Part shown: positions 21,576 through 33,374 of the stretch, piece after piece
How positions within the stretch are numbered: the stretch's first letter is position 1
Layout: each line of letters begins with the position of its first letter
Assembly: GCF_037975245.1 (NCBI RefSeq)
Contig: NC_092573.1
Span: 4,589,501-4,653,500 of the forward strand
DNA from: Apostichopus japonicus
Lineage: Eukaryota > Echinodermata > Holothuroidea > Aspidochirotida > Stichopodidae
Length of the DNA: 64,000 nt
Reading direction: 5' to 3'
The notes under the pieces: model-generated
Seen by the model: the letters and a program-made list of their open reading frames with translations, nothing else
What the model was told of the DNA's origin: nothing
Databases searched by the model: none
Made by a program: the position numbers and the translations under genes

Positions 21576-24500
21576 ATTTTGTTTTACAGACTAGGCCACG
21601 ATTTCATAACAGTTACAGTTATTTTTTCACCAATCAGCGTGCCCCCTTTTTCGTAATTTTATGATATCATTTTCAATGAAATGGCAACTTTTTAAACAAA
21701 TTAAACTAAAATGGGCTCGCTTTAAAAACCTTTCATTACAGGAATAGAAGTATACTCTTATCGCACATCGTATATATGAAAAGGGGCAGTTTATAGATTC
21801 AGTTTTCCATCTCTGATGGAGCGCCCTGGGATTGGGGGGGGGGGCACCCCATGCTACTGAGGAGCTGCGAACTAGCTGGCTATCACCGTGGGTTGATCGA
21901 ATTAGAAACACTCATGGATTACAATTAACGAACGAGCCACAATTACATGAGACAGAATAGAAGAAGCAGAAAAAGAAAGAATACCATTATGGCGCCGTTG
22001 GGACGTTACATATTCTTACCAGGTACGATAGCCTACAGTCTTCTCAAGAATAGAATAAAATAGAATATTTAATTTTTTTAAATTGCAAATGGATCAACGG
22101 GTTCTTTCCATAAATCCGAGATAAAGTGTCAAAACTGGAGTGACAATGTTAAAATGTCATGGTATATCGTAATTTCGGGAGAAAATATGGAAATTTCTAC
22201 ATGGAACATTAAAAGTTAATGGTAAATCCTCACATTTAAAGATGTAATGTAGATATTTATAGATAAAAATAAAAATTTCGACATAAAGAGTCGGAAGTTT
22301 TTACAAAAAGTCACAATTGTTTAGACGAAACTAAATAAAACGGTTGAATTTAGAAAAAAAAAGAGTATATAATATTTCTACATCTATATAAAAATGTCAC
22401 GATATTTATGACAAATCGAAATTTTTTCCTGGACAATCGTCGCGCTATGGCCCGAAGTTCTGATGGTTGTAGGAACCCCCACACCCCATAGCGACGCTCT
22501 GATCATTTTACATCTCTTGCAGATATTGTATAATGTCTCATATAACCGCAGTGAAAGTACGACCAAGTTCAACCCTACGACGATTTTTCATTACCTCAAC
22601 TAAGGCTCAACGACACAAATTTTCATCTTTACGTCTGCACGGGTGGTCATGTATTTAACCTTCACTGTAAGTTCTCGTTTTACACATTTTGAAATTAAGC
22701 AAGACATAAGATGTAAAACACGTTTGTCTATACAAGTTCGTGATGTTATGTTAAAGTAATGGATTTGGCCCACATATGTAAAGTACAATTAGGCTAACTA
22801 AACGTTTGGTAAGAAATTATTCGCTGGTGAGACGAGAGGGAATCTCAACGATTTAAAGGTTTAAAGGTTTGTTAGATGTCCTAATCTTTACAGTTAAATC
22901 GAACTGTGAACTTTAACTATACTCAAGCACGGACAAATTTGTTTTACTGCGTGACGTGCCATATTTTAGGGAGGGGGAAGGGAGGTGTACGGGAGGGCGG
23001 GATGAGTGGGCGGTGGGGGAAGATTGTAGTGATATCGTTGACAGTACCATATGCAGACTACGTTATTGCTGGCATTATGCGAAATCCCGAGACGTCGAGG
23101 ACTATAAGTCTTTAACCTCCCTTTGCCCTCATTGTATTATCTATAAAACTTAACATGCTGACGTCTGCTCAACATTCACCGTTGAATTTGGCGACGTCAA
23201 TGACCACTTTGATATGCACATCATGTGCCTTGCCTAGAATTGAAACAGAAAAAAAAGAAGTAATCTTGAGGCCTTCGCATGCATCTCCTTTGTTCCCTTT
23301 GAGGAAGCCTATAAGTGAACAATGTACATGGATTAGCATTGCAAATCCACATGCCTGCTGGTTTCATAACTAGTTAGAGAATGTGATTACTGTATTCTTT
23401 AAGTTGAGTGGCTATGAAGATCGTATTGCTATATTTAGTCTGAACTGGTGCATGTACTTGTTTAGTGAACAATTAACCCTTTTCGAGTCTATAGTATTTT
23501 AGTGGCGTAGACAGGGGGCCTTAATTGGACGGGACAATATTTAAGTTACCATACACAGTGTACTTAAATATCAAGGACAATGACCCATTATGTCGGCAAG
23601 CATTGCAAGCCAGCGGGATATTCAATTTACCGCAACCCTGCACAATCATGTCATGTGACAAATGACGTTCATTAACCCGTCATCTTTATATTACGACAAG
23701 CCAACTGGACCAAACGTCTGTTTTCTACGCTTTTTCCAAACAAGCAATCAGTAAAGATCAGTGTACATTCACTCATGTGATACGTTCACAAATGTTTCAC
23801 ACAGCTGCTTTCTTAACCGATTCACATAGTATCACACATAATATTGTATCATAATATAAAACATCCACAATAAAACTCTTGCATATAGTTTTACATGGTA
23901 CAACGATATATTATAATAACAATTATATTGTTAAGTTTTGTTTTAATATTACAGGTCGATATAGCATGTTAATCTGCAGTTTTCTAGCTCCCTGCTTCTT
24001 TGAAAATTCGAAAACGCGCAAGAGAAATTATCAGGACGTAACTCATCAACACTTTAGGCCGCTTACATGAAACTATCTGAAAATCCTTTTCTCGAAATCC
24101 GGCAAATGTTAGCAAACTGAAATTACGTGGAATAGTGTTACCAATTTAGAAATTACCAACGTGTTACCAGATTGTCACTATACGTTTATATATGAAACTG
24201 TTGTCCATTCTGTTTACAAGTCCAGCGCTTCAAAAACAAAAACAAAAGACGATATTATCTGGGTAAGAACTTGCATGCATCATGTAAGGATTTCTGTGAC
24301 GCATTTGACCAATCACAAAGTTAATGTTCGAATCATGATTACAGTCGCCTTGAAAAATGACGTCGTTCAGATACATATTTACATTCTAGTACCGATCGTT
24401 CTCGTACTAAATAGAAAATCGTAAAAAACAAATCGTTTTCATAATTTTGGCGACCCTCCGTGGCGGATGTTACGGCCTAAGGAAAGTGTCTTGTATGATT

Positions 24501-26631
24501 AAGTGCGCTAAGTTGCAAAGCGGAACTGTGGAATTACATTTTGCAACTTTCACAGTACTTCATGTTCAAGATTTTTCCATTTGTTGTCTACAAATACCGG
24601 CAAGTTTGTTTTCTACCGATTTATTTTGTCGACCCTTCAAAGTGTTTTGGCGACCCTAAGAAGGGTCAGGGCCCCACGTTGAATCATTAATATTATATTG
24701 GATTGTATTAGGCCTATCAAACTTGATTACCAATATTGATCGACTCAAAAATGCTAGCCTACTTTAAGGCCGTTTCTGAGTCAATTTTTCATGCTTCCCA
24801 TACTTTAACTATTATAAAAGTGTAAACCAAGCGCAAAATAAATATGTGTATATTCTTAGCAAAATCTTCAACTCTGTACTCTCGCGCGTTGCATACAGGG
24901 AACTTTTTTCATAATTACTCCCCCATTTCTTAAAACTAGGCCTATGAACTTAAAGAGTTAATGAACCGTACGTGATCCTATTTGAATAAACCTTTGATTT
25001 AGCTTTAAATGTTCAACTCAAGGACTTTTCAAACAACCCTAGAGTTAGTTTACCGTAACATGAACGTGACAGGTTAAGTGATGATCTCGACTCTATTTTG
25101 GGGACACCACCTGTTTAAGCCTGTCAGTACATGTTTCTCGTCTGCAGTTGATTCTGATAAACACGATTCCCCGCTAGAGTAATCACAGTAATGAAATAAA
25201 ATGTGAGAAAAAAGTCACAATGAATTTTCATGTCTACAATTTGACGTATATGACGTATGCCAAAATGACGTAAGCGAGTCACATGACATTCCTGATTACA
25301 CCCCTAATGAATTTTTTTACCTTCAAGCAAGTCACATGCTGGGCAGCCAGTTTAGTCGACATCTTACTAATAAAAGTGATGATAAACCACACAGAGTGAT
25401 CTAAACCATTTTTCATGTCTTTTATTGTTTGCTATATATACATGTACGGTACTATACGATCAATTCAAATTTGTCTGTTCGGTCGAATGGATAGCGAAGC
25501 AGTGTACTCTGGTTGAACTATACACAACACTAAAGTTAAAAAGTGATGTATGCGTATGAATCAAACGCAATCCTGTCGAGAAGTGGGGGGGGGGGGGGAG
25601 GTCGGAAGGATGATAAAACACCCAGTAGTCGTGGTCAACTGTGGGGAGGTGGGGGGCGTGGAAACAGGATAAAGCAAATGTAGTGGGTGCGTTCGAGCGA
25701 CCCTCTTTTCGTGAGTTTTCCGGAAATATACCGTTTGTATTCTTTTAGAATGCTTTATCTCCATGAAAATGTGTATACGGTACTATTTATAAATTAAGTA
25801 CACAGCTGGCTGTCCAAACAGATTTACAAAATCGTCCTATTTGAGTCGATTCCGTGCAAAAATAAAACTACATTTTCTCTAGAAAACGATCAATCTCTTT
25901 TCTTGATACTCAGTATTTAGTAAATATTCGTGTATACTGTATTTAAATAACAGATGACATACCCCTCCCCCATGCCACATACTGGGTAATGGAGACAAGG
26001 TCATTAGAAAAGCAACTAACTTACAAAACAAAGTAGACGCAACCGAATTCCGCAACAGTAACAATTATATAGAATGAACCCATGAGACAATATTTCCATG
26101 GTCTAAGGATGTGTATAATACTATGTAACAAACGCTAGAAGGGAACGATATATAATCAATATAGAAGAAAAGTTGTAAAACAAGTAGGAAAAGTAGGAAA
26201 CTATTCTCATTCTAAGAAAACAACTTACACAATCTATAACTTGACAATTTCATACGTATAGTTACCTAGACTAAACGTTACCCAAATATGGTTAATTTAT
26301 TTACCCGGTTAGCATATCAGTGCATGCGCATGGCAGCTTTAGGATTGGGCACCGTATTAGCTTTACCGTAGCTCAGCGCGCAACAGTACATTAAAATTTA
26401 GCGTATCGAAGTATGTAAGAACTATGTCAGGTCAGTTTGTTCTCATGAATACAATCTACATATATCAACTTGATTTATGCATATGCCAATATAAGTTCAC
26501 GAAATATGTGTCTTCACGTATAACTTGTCGTCAATTTGTTCGAACAATATGCATGAGCCTTGCCTAGTTCTATACTGATTCTCAGTAACCCTGTAGGCTA
26601 CTTCAATTTCATATACACCACTATTGTGGGA

Positions 26632-26636
<5 letters not shown>
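21576..26636. other. Intergenic DNA with scattered repeat fragments
   Basis: No gene supported. Present are G-runs at 21833-21844 and 25586-25599, an AT-rich repetitive stretch around 22050-22380 rich in AAA-TGTCA/GTC words, a hairpin at 22438-22496, and two TTTGGCGACCCT words (24447 and 24646) flanking about 200 bp. Confidence 0.45.
22438..22496. repeat. Imperfect hairpin
   Basis: GTCGCGCTATGG near 22438 pairs imperfectly with CCATAGCGACGC near 22486, around a roughly 36-bp loop. It ends the AT-rich repetitive stretch 22050-22430 and may be one end of a short element. Confidence 0.5.

Positions 26637-26683
<47 letters not shown>
26637..26683. repeat. (TA)n microsatellite
   Basis: Uninterrupted TA dinucleotide run of about 47 bases. 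Confidence 0.97.
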
Positions 26684-26686
<3 letters not shown>

Positions 26687-26864
26687 GTCAAGTCTAAATA
26701 TGACATCATCGAGTCACATTGTTTACCTTCTTTTATGTTGTTTATTTATTAATTTATGTAGTATTCCTTACATTTTTTAAATCTTAATGAGTATTAATCC
26801 GTCATATCAGCCCATGACAGTTGTCCCTCAGTAGGTCAGTAATTGACCATAATATCCGTGTCAC

Positions 26865-28185
26865 CAAATATATCTGTATGCTGTCTATATAAGAGCACCC
26901 AACATCTAACCTTAGATTCTAAAACGCAATTTGCTGTATAGGCTTTCCACGCTACCTTGATACCGCAACTTGAGCGCGCACATCCCTGTAGTGTTAAAAC
27001 AACTTGTGTGGCTTGCTAATTTAAGATTCAAACACATTTCAAACCTCCGTACATGTGCGTGACTTTCTCGCGCATGCAGTAGTCAAGTGAATTCAGCCGG
27101 CGACTATGGGTGAAACATGCTTCACCCGTTTAAGCAAGGACCTTTAATTTATTCTTCACATGAACACGTTTCTTGATTATACCCAGCTCATTCAGGTATT
27201 AATGCCAAAGTGGATAATCTTTTGTCAGTGAGAGTTTGTAGTCAAACATAAACCATATATTCGTATATCCATACATCCGTATATCCATATATCTGTATTA
27301 TCAAACCATATATCATAGTCAAACCATAGGCCTATATCATAGTCAAACCATATATCATAGTCAAACCATATATCATAGTCAAACCATATATCATAGTCAA
27401 ACCATACATCATAGTCAAACCATATATCATAGTCAAACCATATATCATAGTCAAACCATATATCATAGTCAAACCATATATCATAGTCAAACCACATATC
27501 ATAGTCAAACCATATATCATAGTACAACCATATAGCATAGTCAACCATATATCATAGTCAAACCATATATCATAGTCAAACCACATATCATAGTCAAACC
27601 ATATATCATAATCAAACCATATATCAAAGTCAAACCATGTATCCGTATATCCATATATCCGTATATCCATATCCGTATTATCAAACCACATATCATAGTC
27701 AAACCATTTATCATAGCCGAACCATACATCATAGTCAAACCATACATCATATTCAAACCATTATCATAGTCAAACCAAATATCATACTAGTCAAACCATA
27801 AATATCTGTATTGGCTCGCTAAGAACGCCCAAAATCTAGATTTATATATTATAAAAGCAATTTGAAAGGTTGACAGTCTTCCTTCATACTGTAAAGCGCA
27901 CACACTGATTATATAGTGATCGAAATGTTCGCGTGACTTGATATTTCAGGTTCAACCACCTTTTCATTCTCTTTTAAGTGATGCGAGCAGCATACATTGC
28001 CGTACTACAAATCAGCCGGCGGCTATGAAGAGAATAAGTCTTATTTGAGAAAGAGCCTCGATTTGTGTTCTTGTTTTTCTTTTTCTTTACATAAAGTTAT
28101 ATTTTCCTTTGTTTCTATATTCATTTAGGTATTAATGCATAATTAGATAATTCTCCGTCAAGATCTGTAAATATTCCTATCTTTA
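26865..28185. repeat. Diverged duplication of about 380 bp flanking a minisatellite
   Basis: The segment about 26865-27240 recurs, diverged, at about 27800-28185. Shared landmarks in order: ATATCTGTAT, AA-CGCCCAA-ATCTA, a GCGCACA word, TCAGCCGGCG-CTATG, and TTCA-TTAGGTATTAATGC with GATAAT after it. The tandem array 27240-27800 lies exactly between the copies. Confidence 0.7.
27245..27800. repeat. 18-bp minisatellite
   Basis: Tandem copies of ATATATCATAGTCAAACC, about 18 bp, interrupted twice by a CCGTATATCCATAT variant (27265-27300 and 27640-27680). The unit is a multiple of three, so long repeated frames (FDYDIW, GLTMIY) appear on the minus strand; these are not treated as genes. Confidence 0.95.
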
Positions 28186-30083
28186 TGCAGAAAAATAAAG
28201 AAATAAATAAAACAGGAAACATTTACAATTTTCCTTGCTTAATTAGATCCAAGCTTTGGGATGTTACAATGTAGTAAGGTAACCCTCGAGTGATTTTCCA
28301 ATTAATTATTGTATACAGTTACTATTTTGTATGCTACATTATAAACAAAAACTTTTCCAGCATGACTCGGAGGGGGATTTGTGTTAAATTGTCGAGAAAT
28401 TTGTCATATTTTAAGGAAAAGCAAGCAAAATTCCAGATGTGTTATGTATATATAATTTATTTATAAGACGACTGCATGACAGCTATAGCCAACCTGGTTG
28501 TGTTCACAGTGAAAAAACACAAATTTTGGTGTTTGTATTTATCGATTTGGTGAATGATGTTGAATATATGCAAGGAGTCTAACTGTTATATAGTGTATGG
28601 AAAAGGGTATAGGGATGATAGGATTAAGAAAAAAATCATTTATGAAATGATTTCATAATAAAACAGGAAAAAGAATAGTCAAATATGCCGTTCAGTTGAC
28701 AATAGTAATTTGCATTCTCATTCATGACACGCAAATATAAGACAACATAAAAGACAGGGGCCTATTGGAAGCAACTGACGCAAATAACAATAACAATGTT
28801 AACTAAACAAACATCAAAACAAAATATCAGCAGAAACAGCAACAGTATAAAAACAAAAAAAGGAGCTCCGATTTTAAGACTGTGTTCAAAATGGTAAACA
28901 AAACAAAAATATTGTACTACATAGCACGTACCATTGTTAAAGTATTGGAAATGAAAGCCCTAACATTTGCATCGAAGCATCCCCATACCTCCCAAAATAG
29001 GGGATACCCGTCCCCCTAGACCCCTCTACACGACGGACATCAGCCAACATATTTGACCTCCCAATTTCGAACACTTGTTATACAAGCAGGCCTGTTGAGA
29101 TGGCCTCATATTAGATCGTTCTATATACACGCCACTGTCCGCTATCGCCCGCATCTGTACCTTTGGCAAATCACTCCATAAAGAAAATGTCGTGAATGAC
29201 TTTTCGGCTTTCATTTGTCATGAAATATGATTACATATAATTACATATTAATAAAGATGACCAGTAAACTGATATATCGGCATTGGGTTGATCAGTTTGA
29301 TGGATCGGAATAAATGACAGCGTGTTTAGTGACCGTATAACCACAGCGCTTCTCATGTTCTCGGGAATCTACTTATGCGTATCAGCCAAACGGACCGCAA
29401 GTTACGCTTCACGAAGGTGCCACGTTTATAGTTTCAATCAGGTCATTACCATTTCGAACTAGTAACTTCATAGCAGATTGATTAAGTCCTCTTCTTTCAA
29501 CAAATCTTTAAAGTAAGAAAACCCAAAAAGTTATTATCTCCATACGGTATTTAAGCAGATCTGTTTTGTCACTTGAAGTCAATAAATTTGAAGAACTTGA
29601 CCTTACGTGTTACGGTGTTTGTTTTCACTGCTTTGTTATTTTTAATCTTCTACAGAAAATATGTGTGTTAATCCTTTGATCTGACTGCAAAGACCATATA
29701 AGTACACATGTTCTCGTGACATGTTCGTGACACGAACTCCGATGGAGCGACGGGTTTATTTGGTTAGTTATTCCCAACAAGGGTCTTACTGACAGGTCTT
29801 GGGAGGCCCCCCCCTCGCACCCCGATGTAGTGAAGTCATTATCATAGGTCCTTCTGCCTTGCGTTTACCTCAGCGGGTTTGCAAGTTTGTGAAACTTGTC
29901 TTAATACACTCTTTGCTTCAACTGTAATCCAGCCACACTATAGCATATATCTTTAGTTATACGTTACATCCCGATCTGAACAACTCGAACAGGAGTGTCT
30001 CCCAAGTTAACTGTTTTCTTCGCTTAAAGTAATTGATTTGGGTAAATTACCATATAATAATCGTAATAATGATAATATAAATA
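28186..30083. other. Intergenic DNA, no gene
   Basis: AT-rich. A C-rich repeat-like word (CCCCCTAGACCCCTC at about 29011) resembles the tail of the dispersed repeat at base 1. Nothing else identified. Confidence 0.5.
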
Positions 30084-30339
30084 TAAAATAATAACGGACA
30101 ACTTGGATAATTTCTGTATGAGTTTTATTAGTGTACATTTAATTCAAACTAAAAGCGAAAACTGTCTGGATTGCCGAGAATTTTTAAGATTTTAAGATTT
30201 TTAAGATCTTTTTCCTATAGTTTCAGTTATTTAATAAAATAATAACGGAAAACTTGGATATTTTCTGTATGAGTTTTATTAGTGTACATTTAATTCAAAC
30301 TAAAAGCGAAAACTGTCTGGATTGCCGAGAATTTTTAAG
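30084..30339. repeat. 105-bp direct repeat, two copies
   Basis: Copies at 30084-30188 and 30235-30339 differ by only a few bases (151-bp offset). The 46 bp between them is T/A-rich with several TTTTAAGAT words. High identity implies a recent local duplication. Confidence 0.93.
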
Positions 30340-32459
30340 GGCCAATGAATTTCTTAATAACCAGGTAATTAGTCGTGAGTTCACAAAAGATGGGAATTTA
30401 TTTGCATTAATTGCAAACATATTTTGAATAATACTCAGTGGGTTTGGTAAAACTTTTGGAAACTTACCGTCAAATGAATTTTTAGCAACGCGAGCCAAAC
30501 TTTTCATAACTCGCAAACAAGCATTACGAATTTTCTACGATGCTTTCAAGGCATAGAGGGGTGTAGTCATATCTCAGTTTCTCCAATGTTCACACTAAAT
30601 ACATTTCATTTACTTCAAAAAGCTTCATGCATTTCACCGTAACCGTAACATTTCGCAATTAAAACAAACAAACAAAGAAACACGCAAGTAAACAACAAAT
30701 CCTGTTCGGTAACATTTGGAAGAAAGAAAGAAAGAAGATTCAGGTTTGGCCCTGTGAGATCGGAGATGGATACCATGCACTCGAGAGGATGATATCTTCT
30801 TTTTATATGCTGAACAAGGTGTACCAAGTGAGCCCGATGAATGGATTATAATATCCATCTATGCCGTCATGAGAGAATGTTATGGAACAAAGATGAGGGG
30901 AGGCTATAACTAGACCATAAATAGCAATCTTCAATATATATACCTCTATACGCGGTCAAATACATATAAAGATGTATGTATAGTACTGATGTCAGTACAA
31001 GACGAGCGCCACTGATGAACATTACAAACGAAAGTGAACCTTAAGGCAACAACTTCGCCATGTCGGAAGCCCTCAATACAAACAAATAGCGACTTAGAGG
31101 CACATATTTATTGCGTTCATTGGTATAGTATATGAAAGCATCAATATAAGCGTGTTATTATTTAAGGAGCATTCGAGTCGTTGTTGTAGGGGGTGCCATT
31201 GGGAAGGGGGAGGGGGGGGGGGTGGGTGGTGTCCAGGATGAGAGCAGTTGACCTTACTGTGAGTTCTGAACCTACGACGTCTACATCTATATACAACGAA
31301 AAGTCGAGACCATATGAAATTACTAGTTTCATATTCATATTATCTTCTTTTACTGTATAGGATATATGTCTAAATTGGTTACTAACTGCAATTGCATGAG
31401 AAAACGACAGGTATACTAACAAGGGCAGTAACAGATTTCCATAATTGCATATGCATGTATTCTGGTAGTCTAGTGTACTTCTTGTTACCAAATATTAACC
31501 CTTTATGCATATCAGTTGACCGTCCACCGAAGTCAACCAAAACGACAATTTGAAAAGCCAATTTAATTGGCGTGGCGTTACGGTTCCAATCAAACGCCGG
31601 TAATATCAAAGGGAAGTTATTTACTGTTTAGCTATATCGTTACTGACATGGCTAACAGGGTAATGAGAACCCCATATGTTCAAACCTTTACCCCCTCCAT
31701 TTCTGTCATCTTGTCAGAGGATCGCATCCTGATAGTGAACTGTTTTTGTCTAATTTTGGTCCTCTCATCAGTGCTTGGGAATAGTTGAAGGTTAGCACCT
31801 GCAAGCATGGTGTAAAATTTTAAATTGTGCCCGTGAGTAATTAGCTAGACTCAGGAATAATATCGAGATTACTTCTACGACAGCACACGACTTTGATTTC
31901 TCATCGGTGCGACAAAAAAGCTGTGTTGTGTTTATTTTACCTTTGTTTTTTTTTGGGGGGGGGAGGGGGTTGGGGCGGGGGAGGGAGGCATTACTCATAG
32001 CTGAGATAAAATTGTTGGTAACTCATATCCCGAGCCGTTGTAACATTCTACCTAAGAATTAATTACACTTTAATTTAATACAATTAAGCATAAGTGGAAT
32101 CAATTCTACTAAAACTAACTGTTTTTTACTTAAGTTGAATAACTAGTTCCTTCTAATTGTAAGTAGAAATCAATTTAACTGAAATAAAATTCAATTCTCT
32201 TAAGTTTCATTTAAAATTAGAATGTCACTTAAGTAGAATGAATAAAAGAATGAATAAAAAACCCTTCTTAAGCTGAATGCAACTGTGTTCTACTTAATTG
32301 GAATGCTTATTGCAATAAAATGATAAGCATTGTATGCCGTTTTCTCGGAAAACAGCTAGAGCAGAAATATTTTAGAGTGAGAGAAGCCTGCAGTAGAACC
32401 GTGAGAAACCGCAAGCATGCAAGGAAACCAACAAGCAAGTATACACACACGCGCATCAG
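30340..32459. other. Intergenic DNA with G-rich runs and a TTAAGT-rich stretch
   Basis: G-rich runs lie at 31195-31228 and 31957-31988. Bases 32045-32310 are a degenerate low-complexity region rich in ACTTAAGTxGAAT/TTAATTGGAAT words. No gene supported. Confidence 0.5.
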
Positions 32460-33366
32460 CAAGGGCGGCGGAACCGGGGGGGGGGGCACAGAGGGCACGT
32501 GCCCCCCACTTTTCCTCAGGTTAAAAATGTGCCCTTTTTCTACATAAAAATTTCTAAATAAAAAAAGAGTTTACACAGCGAAACCCACGTCGAATGAAAT
32601 ATTACGGGAAGTTTTAAATGTTTACTACCATAGGCGTAGGAGCCCAATTTGATTTGGGGGGCTGTAACGACTTGCCCGAAAAATATTACCAAAATTTTTC
32701 GCGCGATCCGCGCGCTTTCTACATGTTAAGGTGCATATCATATGGGCATGCGTCGGTTATTACATCGCATGCCAATAACATACAATCATTTGCCGTGTTA
32801 TTACCCTTCCATATTGGTTAGAATTATTGGGAAAGTCGTTACAATAATAATGATCATAATAATATCAGTTTAACCATTGAAAAACACACAGCAAATTATT
32901 TTTTCTTTCAGTAGGTGCCCGAATGCATTGCTTTATTACATTGTGACTTTGTAATAAGCAGAAGCCATTTATAGCCTACTATGAATAATGAGTATAGTTT
33001 TAATATCCCATAACCTACCCCATCCTTTCGTATTTTGACATATTTCATTTGCTTTCATGCATGTATCGATCGCGTACGTGTGCAGAGGCTTGGACTTTAT
33101 AATGATTTCACCTCATTTTGTTTCGAAAGAAAACTTGTTCCTTGTTTCCCAATTTGCACATTGGATATTGCATTGCTACTATGCATTGTTTCCTTGAAGG
33201 GGGGGGGGGGGGGCGTTGATGGAGTGATGTGTATACGCAAATAAGATAATACAATAAGAGTTATAAAGGGTACTAAATATCAGGCTGCATGTGTTCAATC
33301 GAATTTCTGCAAAGTGCCCTTCGCCGTTGGTGCCCCACCAGAATGAAAGTGCTTCCGCCGCCCTTG
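32460..33366. mobile_element. Non-autonomous hAT-type transposon, 907 bp
   Basis: Perfect 14-bp terminal inverted repeats CAAGGGCGGCGGAA (32460-32473) and TTCCGCCGCCCTTG (33353-33366), flanked by a perfect 8-bp target-site duplication CGCATCAG (32452-32459 and 33367-33374). CA...TG ends with an 8-bp duplication are the hallmark of the hAT superfamily. The sub-terminal GGCACGTGCCCCCC (32494) and TGCCC words repeat near both ends. It is too short for, and lacks, a transposase. Bases about 32620-32760 look like a nested repeat fragment (GCGTAGGAGCCCAATTTGAT ... CGCGCGATCCGCGCG). Confidence 0.88.
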
Positions 33367-33374
33367 CGCATCAG

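Noticed and set aside
27225-27756. Long minus-strand frames with FDYDIW and GLTMIY repeats
   Set aside because: Produced by the 18-bp minisatellite; all three frames are partly open for the same reason.
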